Positions 50,468-58,934 are shown, counted from the first letter of the stretch. The stretch: DNA of 64,000 nt from Cellulomonas carbonis (GCF_014636275.1 NZ_BMEB01000004.1:310001-374000); one strand, 5' to 3'. The notes: generated by a model not told the origin, from the letters alone. Made by a program: numbers and translations.

Positions 50468-50560
50468 GGATGGCGCCGGCGCCGGCGGCGGGTGCTACCC
50501 GCCCGTGTGGGTAGCGTGCCACTCTCGCGTCGGTGGGACGTGGAATCACGGAGGTGAGCG

Positions 50561-51229
50561 GTGGGAGCGACCAAGCGTGACCGGCGCGACGAACGACGAG
50601 AGCGGCTCGCTGAGCTCCAGGCCGCTCAGCGTCGCGCGGAACGTCGACGTTCTCGAGTCATCTGGACGGCCGTCATCGTCGCGGTGGTCGCCCTGGCTGT
50701 GCCGGTAACCCTGGTGCTCGCCGACGCTGAGCGACGCAATGGCGAGGTGGCAGCGGCCGCCAGCGAGCCGATCGAGGGCGAGCAGGTGGTCGAGGTTCCG
50801 TCCGCCGCGCACGTCACGACGGACGTCCCGGACGGGGCGGCCCCGACGGTCGCCGTTGCTGAGGGACGCCTGCCCCCGCTCGGCGGGGACCACGACCCCA
50901 CCGTGCAGAACTGCGGGGTCTACGTCGAGCCGGTCCGCGACGAGAACGCTGTGCACTCCCTGGAGCACGGAGCGGTGTGGATCACCTACCGACCTGACAT
51001 CGATGCTGGCCAGGTGCAGCGCCTTGGTGAGCTGGCTGCTGCTGAGCCTTACCTGCTCGTCAGCCCCTACGAGGACCTCACGGCACCGGTCGTTGCGACC
51101 GCGTGGGGCGTGCAGCTCGAGCTCGACTCGGTCGCTGACGAGCGGCTGGAAGCCTTCATCGAGCGGTACGCCCAGGGTGAGCAGACGCCTGAGCCGGGCG
51201 CTCCCTGCTCGGGCGGCATCGGCGGCTGA
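50561..51229 (+). CDS. DUF3105 membrane-anchored protein (copy 1)
   Basis: 222 residues from GTG 50561, after a GGAGG ribosome site. A charged cytoplasmic head (MGATKRDRRDERRERLAELQAAQRRAERRRSRVI), one membrane helix at about 34-53, then an extracytoplasmic DUF3105 domain: LPPLGGDHDPTVQNCGVYVEPVRDENAVHSLEHGAVWITYRPD, and EPYLLVSPYEDLTAPVVATAWGVQLELDS. Conserved His, Asp and Cys residues could bind metal; the biochemical role is unknown. A second copy with the same architecture is at 63,183. The pair and the copper setting suggest a role in envelope copper handling (inference). Confidence 0.85.
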   Translation: MGATKRDRRDERRERLAELQAAQRRAERRRSRVIWTAVIVAVVALAVPVTLVLADAERRNGEVAAAASEPIEGEQVVEVPSAAHVTTDVPDGAAPTVAVAEGRLPPLGGDHDPTVQNCGVYVEPVRDENAVHSLEHGAVWITYRPDIDAGQVQRLGELAAAEPYLLVSPYEDLTAPVVATAWGVQLELDSVADERLEAFIERYAQGEQTPEPGAPCSGGIGG

Positions 51230-51431
51230 AAGTAGTCAGCGCGAGCGGCACGACGGTGGCCGTGTGCACGTCGAGAGACGGCACACAGCCACTGTGATCA
51301 CGCCAGGCTGATCACCGGGTTCGTCATCCGCGCGATCCTGCTCGTCGATCATCTTGCCTGGCATTTCGAGGGCGTCGGGGTCCTGCCCAGGATGGCCCGG
51401 ACCAGGGCGAGTGTGCTCGTGGGCGGGGCCC

Positions 51432-51823
51432 TCAGCGGATGGCTGCGAGGGACTCGCTGCAGGCTGTTTCGCACTCTCGGGCACGCTTCCGCGCGCACGC
51501 AGCAGTGCTTGCGCATGGACAGATGCGCGCACTCGTACCCCCAAGCCCGACAGGCCGCGGTGCGTGCCCCCAGGTAAGCCCTCACGACGTCGACGCCGTA
51601 CTCGGTGCGGCGGAGGACGCCGCTGGTCGTCGTACGTTGTCGGCGCAATCCAGGTTCGAGCGGGTGCAGTTGCGACGATCGGCGACCAACTCCTCGCTGG
51701 GACAGGCGTCCGCACAGGCCGTGCATGTCTGTGCGCACGTGACGGCACCGATGACCGTGCGAGAAGGGCGCGGTCGGGACTGACCGTGGCGCGATATGCC
51801 GCGAGCATCCGGTTGGCCTTCAT
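51432..51823 (-). pseudogene. csp: Frameshifted copper-storage protein (Csp, four-helix bundle, DUF326)
   Basis: From ATG 51823 (MKANRMLAAYRATVSPDRALLAR), a one-base shift leads to VIGAVTCAQTCTACADACPSEELVADRR and RNCTRSNLDCADN. A second shift leads to TEYGVDVVRAYLGARTAACRAWGYECAHLSMRKHCCVRAEAC, and a third to CRECETACSESLAAIR ending at TGA 51434-51432. The cysteine spacing (CxxxC and CxxC along predicted helices) is that of bacterial cytosolic copper-storage proteins. At least three one-base indels break it. Box C lies 100 bp upstream. The segment 51230-51431 beyond it holds nothing recognised. Confidence 0.75.
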
Positions 51824-51922
51824 GGCGGTCTGCTCGTCGAGGGCGCTCGTCCGGTCCCCCGCTGCCTTCGACGTTGACGGAGGTCGTAGAGGAGCCCCAC
51901 CCTGTCGAGAGTCCCTACACGA

Positions 51923-51942
51923 TGAAGGTTCGATGAAGACTG
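51923..51942 (+). promoter_or_regulatory. CopR-like box C (between csp and the YHS fusion)
   Basis: TGAAGGTTC-GA-TGAAGACTG, one of the best copies, located 61 bp before the start at 52003 and 100 bp before the divergent csp start at 51823, so it may serve both. Confidence 0.75.
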
Positions 51943-52002
51943 CGCGCTGACGAGACCTGGCGGCAAGGGACGTCAGCCGCCCTCACTTACGGTTGCGTCT
52001 CT

Positions 52003-52596
52003 ATGGCTGCCAACGACACCACGCCCCAGCGCGCCGCGGACGCCGCGCGTCTGACCGCGTGCTCCCTGTGCGCCGGCGAGACACTCGCCGGCGCCGACCC
52101 GCTGCCGGGCGGTCAGCGTGCCCGGTTGGACCGCCTCGCTTCTCGGAGCACCATCCGCATGACCTACGTCGAGTGCTTGGACGAGTGCGAGCGCGGCGAC
52201 GTGGTGGTCGCGAGGCCATCCCGGGCCCAGCGTGCGAGGGGAGTCGGGCCCGTGTGGTTCGAAACGCTCGCCGGTGACACCCTGACGTGCGAGCTGGAGC
52301 AATGGCTCACCGCCGGTGGGCCGGGAGTGACGCCGGTTCCCGAGCGGCTGGCGCAGATCGTGATCGACCGTACAGGTGAGCCGACGGTCGCCACGGAGGG
52401 GCCCCACAGCGCTCATCACCACGATGACGAGAAGGAGAACGCCATGGGTGAGACCACCAAGATCGACCCCGTCTGCGGCATGACCGTGGACCCGGCGACC
52501 GCAGCCGCTACGGCAGAGTACGACGGGACCACGTACTACTTCTGCGCCACGGGCTGCCAGAACGCGTTCCAGAGCGACCCCAGCAAATTCGTCTGA
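52003..52596 (+). CDS. Fusion of a (2Fe-2S) ferredoxin-like domain and a YHS domain
   Basis: 197 residues from ATG 52003. Residues 15-125 look like a thioredoxin-fold 2Fe-2S ferredoxin of the DUF1636 type: ACSLC at 19-23, then YVECLDECERGDVVV with Cys58 and Cys62. A His-rich linker (SAHHHDDEKENAMG) leads to a C-terminal YHS domain (PVCGMTVDPATAAATAEYDGTTYYFCATGCQNAF, with Cys158, Cys181 and Cys185), a metal-binding module common in copper loci. An AAGGAGAA ribosome site precedes Met148 (ATG 52444), so a separate 50-aa YHS protein can also be made from the same message. Box C lies upstream. The role is probably copper or redox handling (inference). Confidence 0.8.
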   Translation: MAANDTTPQRAADAARLTACSLCAGETLAGADPLPGGQRARLDRLASRSTIRMTYVECLDECERGDVVVARPSRAQRARGVGPVWFETLAGDTLTCELEQWLTAGGPGVTPVPERLAQIVIDRTGEPTVATEGPHSAHHHDDEKENAMGETTKIDPVCGMTVDPATAAATAEYDGTTYYFCATGCQNAFQSDPSKFV

Positions 52597-52803
52597 GGTG
52601 AGTTAGTGCAACCTTGCCCGGCCCGGTTCTCTGAAGGCACGCCCCGGTGCCGATGATTCGGCAGAGCGACGCGCGGGCGCGCTGCTGCCCAGCCGGGTAG
52701 CGGTCGGCTCGCGACCCGCCAAGGATTCGCAGGCCATCGCCTGTGACGCTCGACGGCCCGGCTACCGTCCGAACGAGTCTTCACGCAGCCGCCGAATCTG
52801 TGA

Positions 52804-53365
52804 TCAGGTGGTCGCCGCCTGAGCAAAATAGGCCCATCTGCGATCGGCGTCGGCCTGCATCTGGCCAAGCAGCTGATCGGCACGTTCGGGGTCCCGCCGA
52901 GCCAGCTGAGTAAACCTGGACTGGCCTAATGCGTACTCTGCGATGGGGATGCTGGGTGCTTTGCTGTCGAGGGTCAGGCTGCCGTCTGGCGCGGCGTCCG
53001 GCCGGAATCGGTACAGCGGCCAGTGGCCACTCGCCACGGCGGCCTTCTGCTGGCGAAGTGAAGACGTCATGTCGATGCCGTGCTCGATACAGCTAGCGTA
53101 TGCGATGACGAGGGACACCCCCGGGTATGCCTGTGCCTCGCGCAGCGCGCGGACGCTCTGCATCTCGTTGGCCCCGAGAGCGACCTGGGCGACGTACACG
53201 GAGCCGTAGCTCATGGCGAGGCGGCCAAGGTCCTTCTTGGCGGTCGGCTTCCCGGCGGACGCGAACTTCGCCACCGCACCGCGCGGTGTCGCCTTAGATG
53301 CCTGTCCACCGGTGTTCGAGTAGACCTCCGTGTGCGGGCAGGACGCGTAGCAGGGCGGGCTTCAT
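52804..53365 (-). pseudogene. C-terminal fragment of pyruvate:ferredoxin/flavodoxin oxidoreductase
   Basis: Residues from TEVYSNTGGQASKATP (codon at 53331) to the stop at 52804 match the thiamine-diphosphate domain at the end of PFOR/NifJ: VAQVALGANEMQSVRALREAQAYPGVSLVIAYASCIEHGIDM, then QQKAAVASGHWPLYRF. The intact enzyme is about 1200 residues; fewer than 190 remain. Just upstream, ATG 53365 with an AAGGAG ribosome site and box D opens a different frame (MKPALLRVLPAHGG) that ends after 23 codons, so a copper-type promoter has been joined to the fragment out of frame. The gap 52597-52803 before it holds no gene. Confidence 0.75.
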
Positions 53366-53443
53366 CGGTGCTCCTTGAGGTGGGCTGTGAGCACTCTCGG
53401 CGCGCTCCGTGCGAATACCGTGGGACCTCGAGGTCCGGGCCTG

Positions 53444-53463
53444 AAACCTCAATCAAACGTTCA
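53444..53463 (-). promoter_or_regulatory. CopR-like box D
   Basis: Minus strand TGAACGTTT-GA-TTGAGGTTT, ending 79 bp before ATG 53365, and the closest of all to the T-rich form I recall for CopR of C. glutamicum. Its present target is a broken gene. Confidence 0.6.
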
Positions 53464-53544
53464 TCGTCACGCGCCAAGGGCGACCGTCATCGATCCGGTG
53501 CGCGGCACGACAACGGACGCGGCCTATGCCTCAACGGCGGCGGA

Positions 53545-53575
53545 GCGCGAGGAGAAGGCCTCTTCTCCTCCGCGC
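53545..53575 (-). terminator. Terminator hairpin after the ABC-2 permease
   Basis: GCGCGAGGAGAAG pairs with CTTCTCCTCCGCGC (one bulged base) around a GCCT loop, 75 nt beyond the permease stop. Confidence 0.65.
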
Positions 53576-53649
53576 CGGGCAGCGGTAGGCCACCCGCAGG
53601 GACCTGAGAGGTGGTGCAGCACAGGTCGAGCCGTCCGACGCCGACCGTG

Positions 53650-55140
53650 TCAGGCTTTGGCCGGCCCAGAGGCTCGCTCGAGCCGGATGAGCACGGAGGC
53701 GAGGAGGAGCAAGCCCACGATCCAGCCGAGGGCGACGACCAGGGCCCTGCCTTCGTCGAAGGTCTCTGTGAGCGCGCCGTCGAACACCACCCGGCTCGCC
53801 CCGTACCCGGGCAGGAAACGCGCCCACGCCGGTGGTCCGTCCTGCAGCATCGGGCTCTGCCCGATGGCGAGGTCGAGGAAGGGGATGAGGAAGGCGATCA
53901 AGGCGCCGCTCAGTCGTCCGACCAGCGGTCCGACGATGACGCCGATGAGCGCGAACGTCGCGGCGATCAGGGCGTTCCCGAGGGCATAGGGGAGCCATTG
54001 GTGCGCCTCGAAGAGCGGCACCGTGACAGCCAGGGACGCCACGACGGCTAGTGCGGCGGCCGTGAGCGCAGCGCCGACACGGGTGGCGAGGACCACGGAG
54101 CGGTGTTGGCCGGCCAGGACGAGGCGCTGGTCCGCACCGCGCCCCTCGACGCCGATGAAGACCCCGGCGAGTGCCGCGAGCGAGCCGATGGCGATCGGCG
54201 CCATGGTGCCCGCATGCATGTGCGCGGGGTCGAGGATCGCAACGATCTCCACGCCGCCCTCGCGAAGTCTCACCGAGGAGCTGCCGCTCGGCGTCACGGC
54301 GTCGGCGAGCCAGATGAACACCACGGGAACGGCCGCAAGCAGAACCCAGAGCACGGGTGTGCGGCGCCAGGCGCGGAAGGCCATCCGTAGCCCTGCGGTC
54401 AGCTGAGCCGCCGCCATCGATCGGCGCGGGGGGCGTTGTCGGCGCACGGCCGACGTCCGCAGGACCGCGGCGTAGGCGACCAGGAGCGCACAGACGGCCC
54501 AGACCAGCGCCCACGTCAACGGGTCTGGTCCACCATGACCCGGATCAGCACCCATGATCCACAGGGTGACGAAGTGCGTGGGAAGCACTCTGAGCGCCGC
54601 CGTGTCGGCTCCGGTCATCGCCGGGCCGAAGAACACATCGAGAATCCAAACGAACAGCAGCAGCATGGTGCCGTTCACGGGGTTCGCCACGACAGAGCCC
54701 ACCATCGCGCCGACCGCGAGATAGATGACGGCGAACAGGGCGGTCCCCACGACCACCGTCGACGGCTGATCGAGCCCTGTGCGGATCGCCAGGGCGGCTA
54801 GTGCCGAGCCGGACGCGAGGCCGGCGAGCACCCCACCCGAGACGAGACGCCCGGTGACGAGGGTGGCGCGCGGAAGTCCGGCGATGACGAGGCGGCGGTC
54901 GCTGAACCGCGCCGCCGAGACCTGGAAGTACATGCCGACGCCCGCGATGAAGCCTGCGGCCCAACCAGCGGTGATCGAGTCGATCGAGACTCCGCCGGTC
55001 CCGAGCGTCTCGCCAGCCTCGGCCAAGGGGCCGGCGGCGACGAGCACGAAGGCGACGGGCACCGCGACGAGCACGAGCAGGTTGATCGGGTTCCGCAGGT
55101 GGTCGGAGACGAACCGCCGGGCCAGCAGCGCGGAGGTCAT
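53650..55140 (-). CDS. ABC-2-type exporter permease
   Basis: 496 residues from ATG 55140, overlapping the ATPase stop (ATGA). About twelve hydrophobic segments form two similar halves, each with an ABC-2 membrane core (LLARRFVSDHLRNPINLLVLVAVPVAFVLVAAG, and LTAGLRMAFRAWRRTPVLWVLLAAVPVVFIWLAD), so a half-transporter duplicated in one chain. It partners the ATPase encoded upstream. The promoter of the pair has both a CsoR-like palindrome and a CopR-like box, which suggests copper-induced export or a NosFY-like role in copper-site maturation; the substrate itself is not readable. Confidence 0.82.
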   Translation of the reverse strand: MTSALLARRFVSDHLRNPINLLVLVAVPVAFVLVAAGPLAEAGETLGTGGVSIDSITAGWAAGFIAGVGMYFQVSAARFSDRRLVIAGLPRATLVTGRLVSGGVLAGLASGSALAALAIRTGLDQPSTVVVGTALFAVIYLAVGAMVGSVVANPVNGTMLLLFVWILDVFFGPAMTGADTAALRVLPTHFVTLWIMGADPGHGGPDPLTWALVWAVCALLVAYAAVLRTSAVRRQRPPRRSMAAAQLTAGLRMAFRAWRRTPVLWVLLAAVPVVFIWLADAVTPSGSSSVRLREGGVEIVAILDPAHMHAGTMAPIAIGSLAALAGVFIGVEGRGADQRLVLAGQHRSVVLATRVGAALTAAALAVVASLAVTVPLFEAHQWLPYALGNALIAATFALIGVIVGPLVGRLSGALIAFLIPFLDLAIGQSPMLQDGPPAWARFLPGYGASRVVFDGALTETFDEGRALVVALGWIVGLLLLASVLIRLERASGPAKA

Positions 55141-55826
55141 CGGGACCACGTCCTGCCGTCGCGGACGTCGACGATGCGCGTGAACCGGTGCTCGTCCACG
55201 ACGAAGTGCGAGACCACGAGCACGGTCTTGCCGCGAGCCCGTCTCGCCTCGACCAGGTCCCAGAACCGCAGGTAGGTGTCCCAGTCGAAGCCCGCGTACG
55301 GCTCATCGAGGAGCAGGACGTCGGGGTCGGGCAGGAGCGCGAGGGCGAGGTTGAGCTTGGAGAGAGTGCCGCCCGACAGGCGGTCTACCCGAACGGCGGC
55401 ATACCGCGCGAAAGTCAGGCCCTCGTAGAGCTCGTCGCGGCTGCGACGTACGTCGGCGTCGGACATGCCGTAGGCGCGGCTGAAGAGCTCGATGTGCTCG
55501 TCGCAGGTGAGGCGGCTGTACACGAGCGGCTCTTGCGGGCAGTAGCCGATCCGACCGCGGGTGGTGACGGTTCCCGCGTCGGCGTCGAGGGCGCCGACGA
55601 GCACCTTCATGAAGGTGCTCTTGCCCGAGCCGTTCTCACCTACCAGGCCGACGACCTCGCCGGGGTAGAGCTCGATGTCGGCGCCCGCGAGCACGATCGC
55701 CCGCTTCCGTCGTCGGCCGAGTCGGCGGTACGCCTTCTCGATGCCGACGGCCGACAGAAGTGTCGCGGCACGTTCCGCGGCATCACTCCCTGGCCGAACC
55801 TGCGTGCGAGCCTCCGACGCCTTCAT
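55137..55826 (-). CDS. ABC exporter ATP-binding protein
   Basis: 229 residues from ATG 55826, preceded by GAAGGTGA; the frame could extend to 55865, but that start lies in the operator palindrome. Walker A GENGSGKST, Q-loop YCPQEPLVYSRLTCDEHIELF, signature LSGGTLSKLNLALALL, Walker B VLLLDEPYAGFDWDT, H-loop SHFVVDEHRF. The LSGGT signature is a small departure from LSGGQ, as in several ABC-2 exporters. Coupled to the permease by a 4-nt overlap. Confidence 0.9.
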   Translation of the reverse strand: MKASEARTQVRPGSDAAERAATLLSAVGIEKAYRRLGRRRKRAIVLAGADIELYPGEVVGLVGENGSGKSTFMKVLVGALDADAGTVTTRGRIGYCPQEPLVYSRLTCDEHIELFSRAYGMSDADVRRSRDELYEGLTFARYAAVRVDRLSGGTLSKLNLALALLPDPDVLLLDEPYAGFDWDTYLRFWDLVEARRARGKTVLVVSHFVVDEHRFTRIVDVRDGRTWSR

Positions 55827-55856
55827 GGCTTCACCTTCGATCGACTTCGACCTTGG

Positions 55857-55873
55857 ATACCCCATAGGGGTAT
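55857..55873. promoter_or_regulatory. CsoR-like operator (ABC exporter)
   Basis: ATACCCC-ATA-GGGGTAT, a perfect inverted repeat 31 bp upstream of the ABC ATPase start. It has the C-tract/G-tract form of operators bound by copper-sensing CsoR/RicR repressors. Confidence 0.75.
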
Positions 55874-55924
55874 GTGGTGCCTCCAGTGGAGCGCGGCCGG
55901 ATTGAGAACGGGGCTATCAACCGG

Positions 55925-55944
55925 TGAAGGTTTGTTGAAGCGCG
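55925..55944 (+). promoter_or_regulatory. CopR-like box E (ABC exporter promoter)
   Basis: TGAAGGTTT-GT-TGAAGCGCG, 99 bp before the ABC ATPase start and 52 bp beyond its CsoR-like palindrome, reading against the gene. Confidence 0.65.
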
Positions 55945-56005
55945 GGAGGGCCACGAAGGGGCCGGGGGCATGCCACCGCCCGGGGCGTTGGCGGCCGGAC
56001 GCCTC

Positions 56006-56236
56006 TCAGGACGAGAGGTGACTCAGCCGCTCTTGGTACTCATCGGTGGTGATCTCGCCGCGCGCGTACCGCTCGGCCAGGATCTCGAAGGCCGTCCGCG
56101 GCCCGGCAGAGCGGCCGGGCGGAGTGCGCGGCTCGCTGGCGCGCAGGACCAGCAGGACGACGAGGACCATCACCAGACTCAGGATGATCCAGGAGACCCA
56201 CATTCCGGCTCCCATGCCGTAGCCCCAGCTCATCAT
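56006..56236 (-). CDS. Small membrane protein with SHOCT domain
   Basis: 76 residues from ATG 56236, 7 nt after an AGGAG ribosome site. It begins MMSWGYGMGAGMWVSWI, Met-rich and hydrophobic, then one membrane helix (LSLVMVLVVLLVL) and a C-terminal SHOCT domain (FEILAERYARGEITTDEYQERLSHL). Such proteins are frequent in copper and silver islands; methionines near the membrane could bind Cu(I). Box F lies 70 bp upstream. Function unknown. Confidence 0.85.
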   Translation of the reverse strand: MMSWGYGMGAGMWVSWIILSLVMVLVVLLVLRASEPRTPPGRSAGPRTAFEILAERYARGEITTDEYQERLSHLSS

Positions 56237-56305
56237 CGCCGTACTCCTCTCAGCTCGCCGACGCAAGGATCGCTCCGCGACCGGGAAGGACCGGTCACGT
56301 TGCCA

Positions 56306-56325
56306 TGAAGACCTGATGAAGGTCC
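56306..56325 (+). promoter_or_regulatory. CopR-like box F (SHOCT promoter)
   Basis: TGAAGACCT-GA-TGAAGGTCC, 70 bp before the SHOCT start and reading against it. It also lies just 3' of the amino-acid ABC ATPase stop. Confidence 0.7.
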
Positions 56326-56336
56326 CCCGCGCGACG

Positions 56337-57128
56337 TCAGAGCGGATGGAGGAGACGCCTGATGAACTGCCGCGTGCGCTCCTGCGCCGGGTCGGTGAGG
56401 ACCTGGCGCGCCGGGCCCTCCTCGAGCACGGCGCCTTCGTCGAGGAAGACCACGCGGTGTGCCACCTCCCGGGCGAACTGGAGCTCGTGCGTGACGACGA
56501 CCATGGTCCAGCCCTCGGCAGCAAGGTCGCGCATGAGCAGGAGCACGTCTCCGACGAGCTCCGGATCCAGCGCGGAGGTGGGCTCGTCGAAGAGGAGCAG
56601 GTCCGGCCTCAGCGCGAGGGCGCGCACGATACCCACGCGTTGCTGCTGGCCGCCGGACAGCTGGAACGGGTAGGCGTCCGCCCGGTCGCCCAGCCCCACC
56701 CGTGCAAGGAGCGCCAACGCCTCCTCCCGCGCCTCGCGGACGGGCCGTCGCTGCACGACGATCGGCCCCTCGGTCACGTTCTCCAGGACCGTCTTGTGAG
56801 GGAACAGGTTGTAGTGCTGAAAGACCATGGCCGACCGGTCGCGCAAGGCGTTCAGCGCGCGCCGGTCCGGCCGGGTCGTGAAGTCGACGGCGAGAGAGCC
56901 GTGGACCTCCACCCGTCCCGCGTCGGCGACCTCCAGCCCGTTGAGGCACCGCAGCACGGTGGTCTTGCCGGAGCCGGAGGCACCGATGACGGCGACGACC
57001 TCGCCGCTGTGCACCGACAGATCGACGGAGCGCAGGACCTCATGGGTGCCGAAGGACTTCCGCAGACCGGTCACGGCCAGCAGGGGCGGGGCCCCTGCGG
57101 TCCGGGCGTCGGGGTCAGTGGGCGACAT
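56337..57128 (-). CDS. Polar amino-acid ABC importer, ATP-binding protein
   Basis: 263 residues from ATG 57128, overlapping the permease end by 14 nt. Walker [11 protein letters not shown]-loop [24 protein letters not shown], signature [17 protein letters not shown], Walker [22 protein letters not shown]-loop [22 protein letters not shown]. This set is typical of the GlnQ/TcyC/TcyN group. Last gene of a three-gene importer operon. Confidence 0.92.
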   Translation of the reverse strand: MSPTDPDARTAGAPPLLAVTGLRKSFGTHEVLRSVDLSVHSGEVVAVIGASGSGKTTVLRCLNGLEVADAGRVEVHGSLAVDFTTRPDRRALNALRDRSAMVFQHYNLFPHKTVLENVTEGPIVVQRRPVREAREEALALLARVGLGDRADAYPFQLSGGQQQRVGIVRALALRPDLLLFDEPTSALDPELVGDVLLLMRDLAAEGWTMVVVTHELQFAREVAHRVVFLDEGAVLEEGPARQVLTDPAQERTRQFIRRLLHPL

Positions 57129-57783
57129 ACCTGTCCAGTCTCTTCTCGAGCGCGCCCTGCCCGGCGGACAGGGCGAGGCAGATCACCCAGTAGACCAGGG
57201 CGGCCTCCATGTACAGCAGCATGAACTCCTGGCTGAAGGCCGCGACCTTCTGCGCCTCCTTGAAGAGCTCGGTGACGAGGATGAGCGAGGCGAGGGAGGT
57301 GTCCTTGACCAAGGCGATGAAGGTGTTCGACAAGGGAGGGACGGACACCCGTGCGGCCTGCGGCAGGATGATGCGCCGCAGCGCCGTCGCACGCGCCATG
57401 CCGATGACGTATGCGGCCTCCCACTGCCCCTTCGGCACCGACAGGATCGCCGCGCGCACGACCTCGGCGGCGTAGCCACCGACGTTCAGCGAGAAGGCGA
57501 TGATCGCACTCGGCCACGGGTCGATCACCACGCCGAGGCTCGGCAGCCCGTAGAAGACGACGAACAGCTGGACCAGCAGCGGCGTGCCCCGGATGAGAGA
57601 GACATACCCGCGCGCCAGCGCCGACACCAGCCGTCGCCCGGACAGCCGCATGAGCGCGACGGCTACGGCGATGACCATGCCGCCCGCGAAGGAGCCGAGC
57701 GCGAGGGGGATCGTGCCTCGGATCGCCCCGCTCGCGATGGGACCGAGCGATCGGAGGACCAGGTCCCACTGATTGGCGGACAC
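57115..57783 (-). CDS. Polar amino-acid ABC importer, permease
   Basis: 222 residues from GTG 57783. One-component HisM/GlnP/TcyL-type permease, four or five helices, with the EAA-loop segment EVVRAAILSVPKGQWEAAYVIGMARATALRRIILPQA and the family phrase SLIRGTPLLVQLFVVFYGLP. It lies 10 nt after the binding-protein gene, so the import operon is compact. Confidence 0.92.
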   Translation of the reverse strand: MSANQWDLVLRSLGPIASGAIRGTIPLALGSFAGGMVIAVAVALMRLSGRRLVSALARGYVSLIRGTPLLVQLFVVFYGLPSLGVVIDPWPSAIIAFSLNVGGYAAEVVRAAILSVPKGQWEAAYVIGMARATALRRIILPQAARVSVPPLSNTFIALVKDTSLASLILVTELFKEAQKVAAFSQEFMLLYMEAALVYWVICLALSAGQGALEKRLDRYVAH

Positions 57784-57793
57784 GCGGCTCCCG

Positions 57794-58627
57794 CTACCGG
57801 GAGACGTCCTCGCCGAAGAACTCCGCGGAGATCTCGGCGAGGGTCCCGTCGGCGGCGAGCGCGGCCAGTGCCTCGTTCACGGCGTCGGCGAGCGTGGTGG
57901 ACCCGGAGCGGAACGTGAAGGCGCTGCGCGAGACGTCGTCGGTCGCGGCCGCGACGACGAGCCCGGCGGCGCCGGTCTGCTTCTTGTAGTCCAGGAACGT
58001 CAGCTCATCGTTGATCGTGGCGTCGACCCGGCCCTGCTCGACCAGCGTTACCGCCTGGGCCCAACCCTCGACGGCCTCGATCGTCGCGCCGTTCTCCTCG
58101 GCGAGCGTGTACCAGTTGCTCGTCAGCGACTGCGCGGTGGTCTTGCCCTCCAGGTCGGCGAAGGAGCCGATGGAGTCGTCGCCCTCGCGGACGACAATCA
58201 CCCCAGGGCTGTAGGTGTACGGCTCGGAGAACGTGTACGCCCCCTCACGCTCAGGAGTGATGGAGACCTGGTTCGCGATGACATCGAACCGGCCCGCCTC
58301 GAGCCCGGCGAAGATCGCGTCCCACTGGGTCTCCTGGAATTGCACCTCGACGCCGAGCTCCTCTCCGACGGCACGGGCCACCTCGACGTCGTAACCGGTC
58401 AGGTCTCCGGACCCGTCCTCGTGGTACGAGAACGGGCGGTAGGTCCCCTCCGTTCCGACGACGAGCACGCCGGCCTCCTGAACGTCTGCGAGCGAGGTGT
58501 CGGAGTCGCCAGCTGGCGTGCTCGGCTCGGCGGCCGGGTCATCGCCGCTGTCGGACGAGCAGGCGCTGACGGCGAGGGCGGCGGTCAGGAAGAGGGCGGT
58601 GGCGTTGAAGAGACGTCGTGCGGTCAT
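57794..58627 (-). CDS. Polar amino-acid (probably cystine-type) substrate-binding lipoprotein
   Basis: 277 residues from ATG 58627. Signal peptide with lipobox LAVSAC (Cys23), a Ser/Asp linker, then the family-3 solute-binding fold: GVLVVGTEGTYRPFSYHEDGSGDLTGYDVEVARAVGEELGVEVQFQETQWDAIFAGLEAGRFDVIANQVSITPEREGAY. The set resembles cystine importers (TcyJ/FliY-like) by eye. In a copper island, cystine/cysteine uptake for thiol supply would make sense, but no CopR-like box is directly upstream. The gap 58628-58914 shows no clear riboswitch or gene. Confidence 0.85.
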   Translation of the reverse strand: MTARRLFNATALFLTAALAVSACSSDSGDDPAAEPSTPAGDSDTSLADVQEAGVLVVGTEGTYRPFSYHEDGSGDLTGYDVEVARAVGEELGVEVQFQETQWDAIFAGLEAGRFDVIANQVSITPEREGAYTFSEPYTYSPGVIVVREGDDSIGSFADLEGKTTAQSLTSNWYTLAEENGATIEAVEGWAQAVTLVEQGRVDATINDELTFLDYKKQTGAAGLVVAAATDDVSRSAFTFRSGSTTLADAVNEALAALAADGTLAEISAEFFGEDVSR

Positions 58628-58914
58628 GGAGGTACCTCTCGTGGTCGTGCGCGGAATACCTCACAGGGAGCGAGGTGCGGTGCCGGGGGAGGAGGCGCGC
58701 CGAGTCGGCGTTGTCGTCAGGTGATCGCCTGCGGCGTCGAGAAGCCGGGGCCAGTCAGGAGGCGATGGCCGGGCTCAACAGGAGCGCGACGGACAACAAC
58801 AACACCGCTGCACGCGCGCGCGAGGCGCGGGCGTGCACGAAGCGGTGGTGCGCGGCATGCACCGATGAAACCACATGGGCTGGAGCACCACCGTCCCGGT
58901 CACTCGGCGACGGC

Positions 58915-58934
58915 CTTCCTTGACGGAACCTTCA
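58915..58934 (-). promoter_or_regulatory. CopR-like box G (Met/His-rich protein promoter)
   Basis: Minus strand TGAAGGTTC-CG-TCAAGGAAG, 85 bp before ATG 59019 and reading against it. Confidence 0.6.

Noticed and set aside
51392..51577. Plus-strand frames over the csp region as a small membrane gene
   Set aside because: The minus strand carries an evident, though broken, Csp sequence; the plus frames are its shadows.
53611..54051. Plus-strand frame over the ABC permease end
   Set aside because: Acidic/Arg-rich shadow of a clearly hydrophobic permease on the other strand.
58628..58914. Possible SAM or cystine riboswitch before the binding-protein gene
   Set aside because: Stem-loops can be drawn, but no conserved core of a known sulfur riboswitch could be matched on the minus strand.
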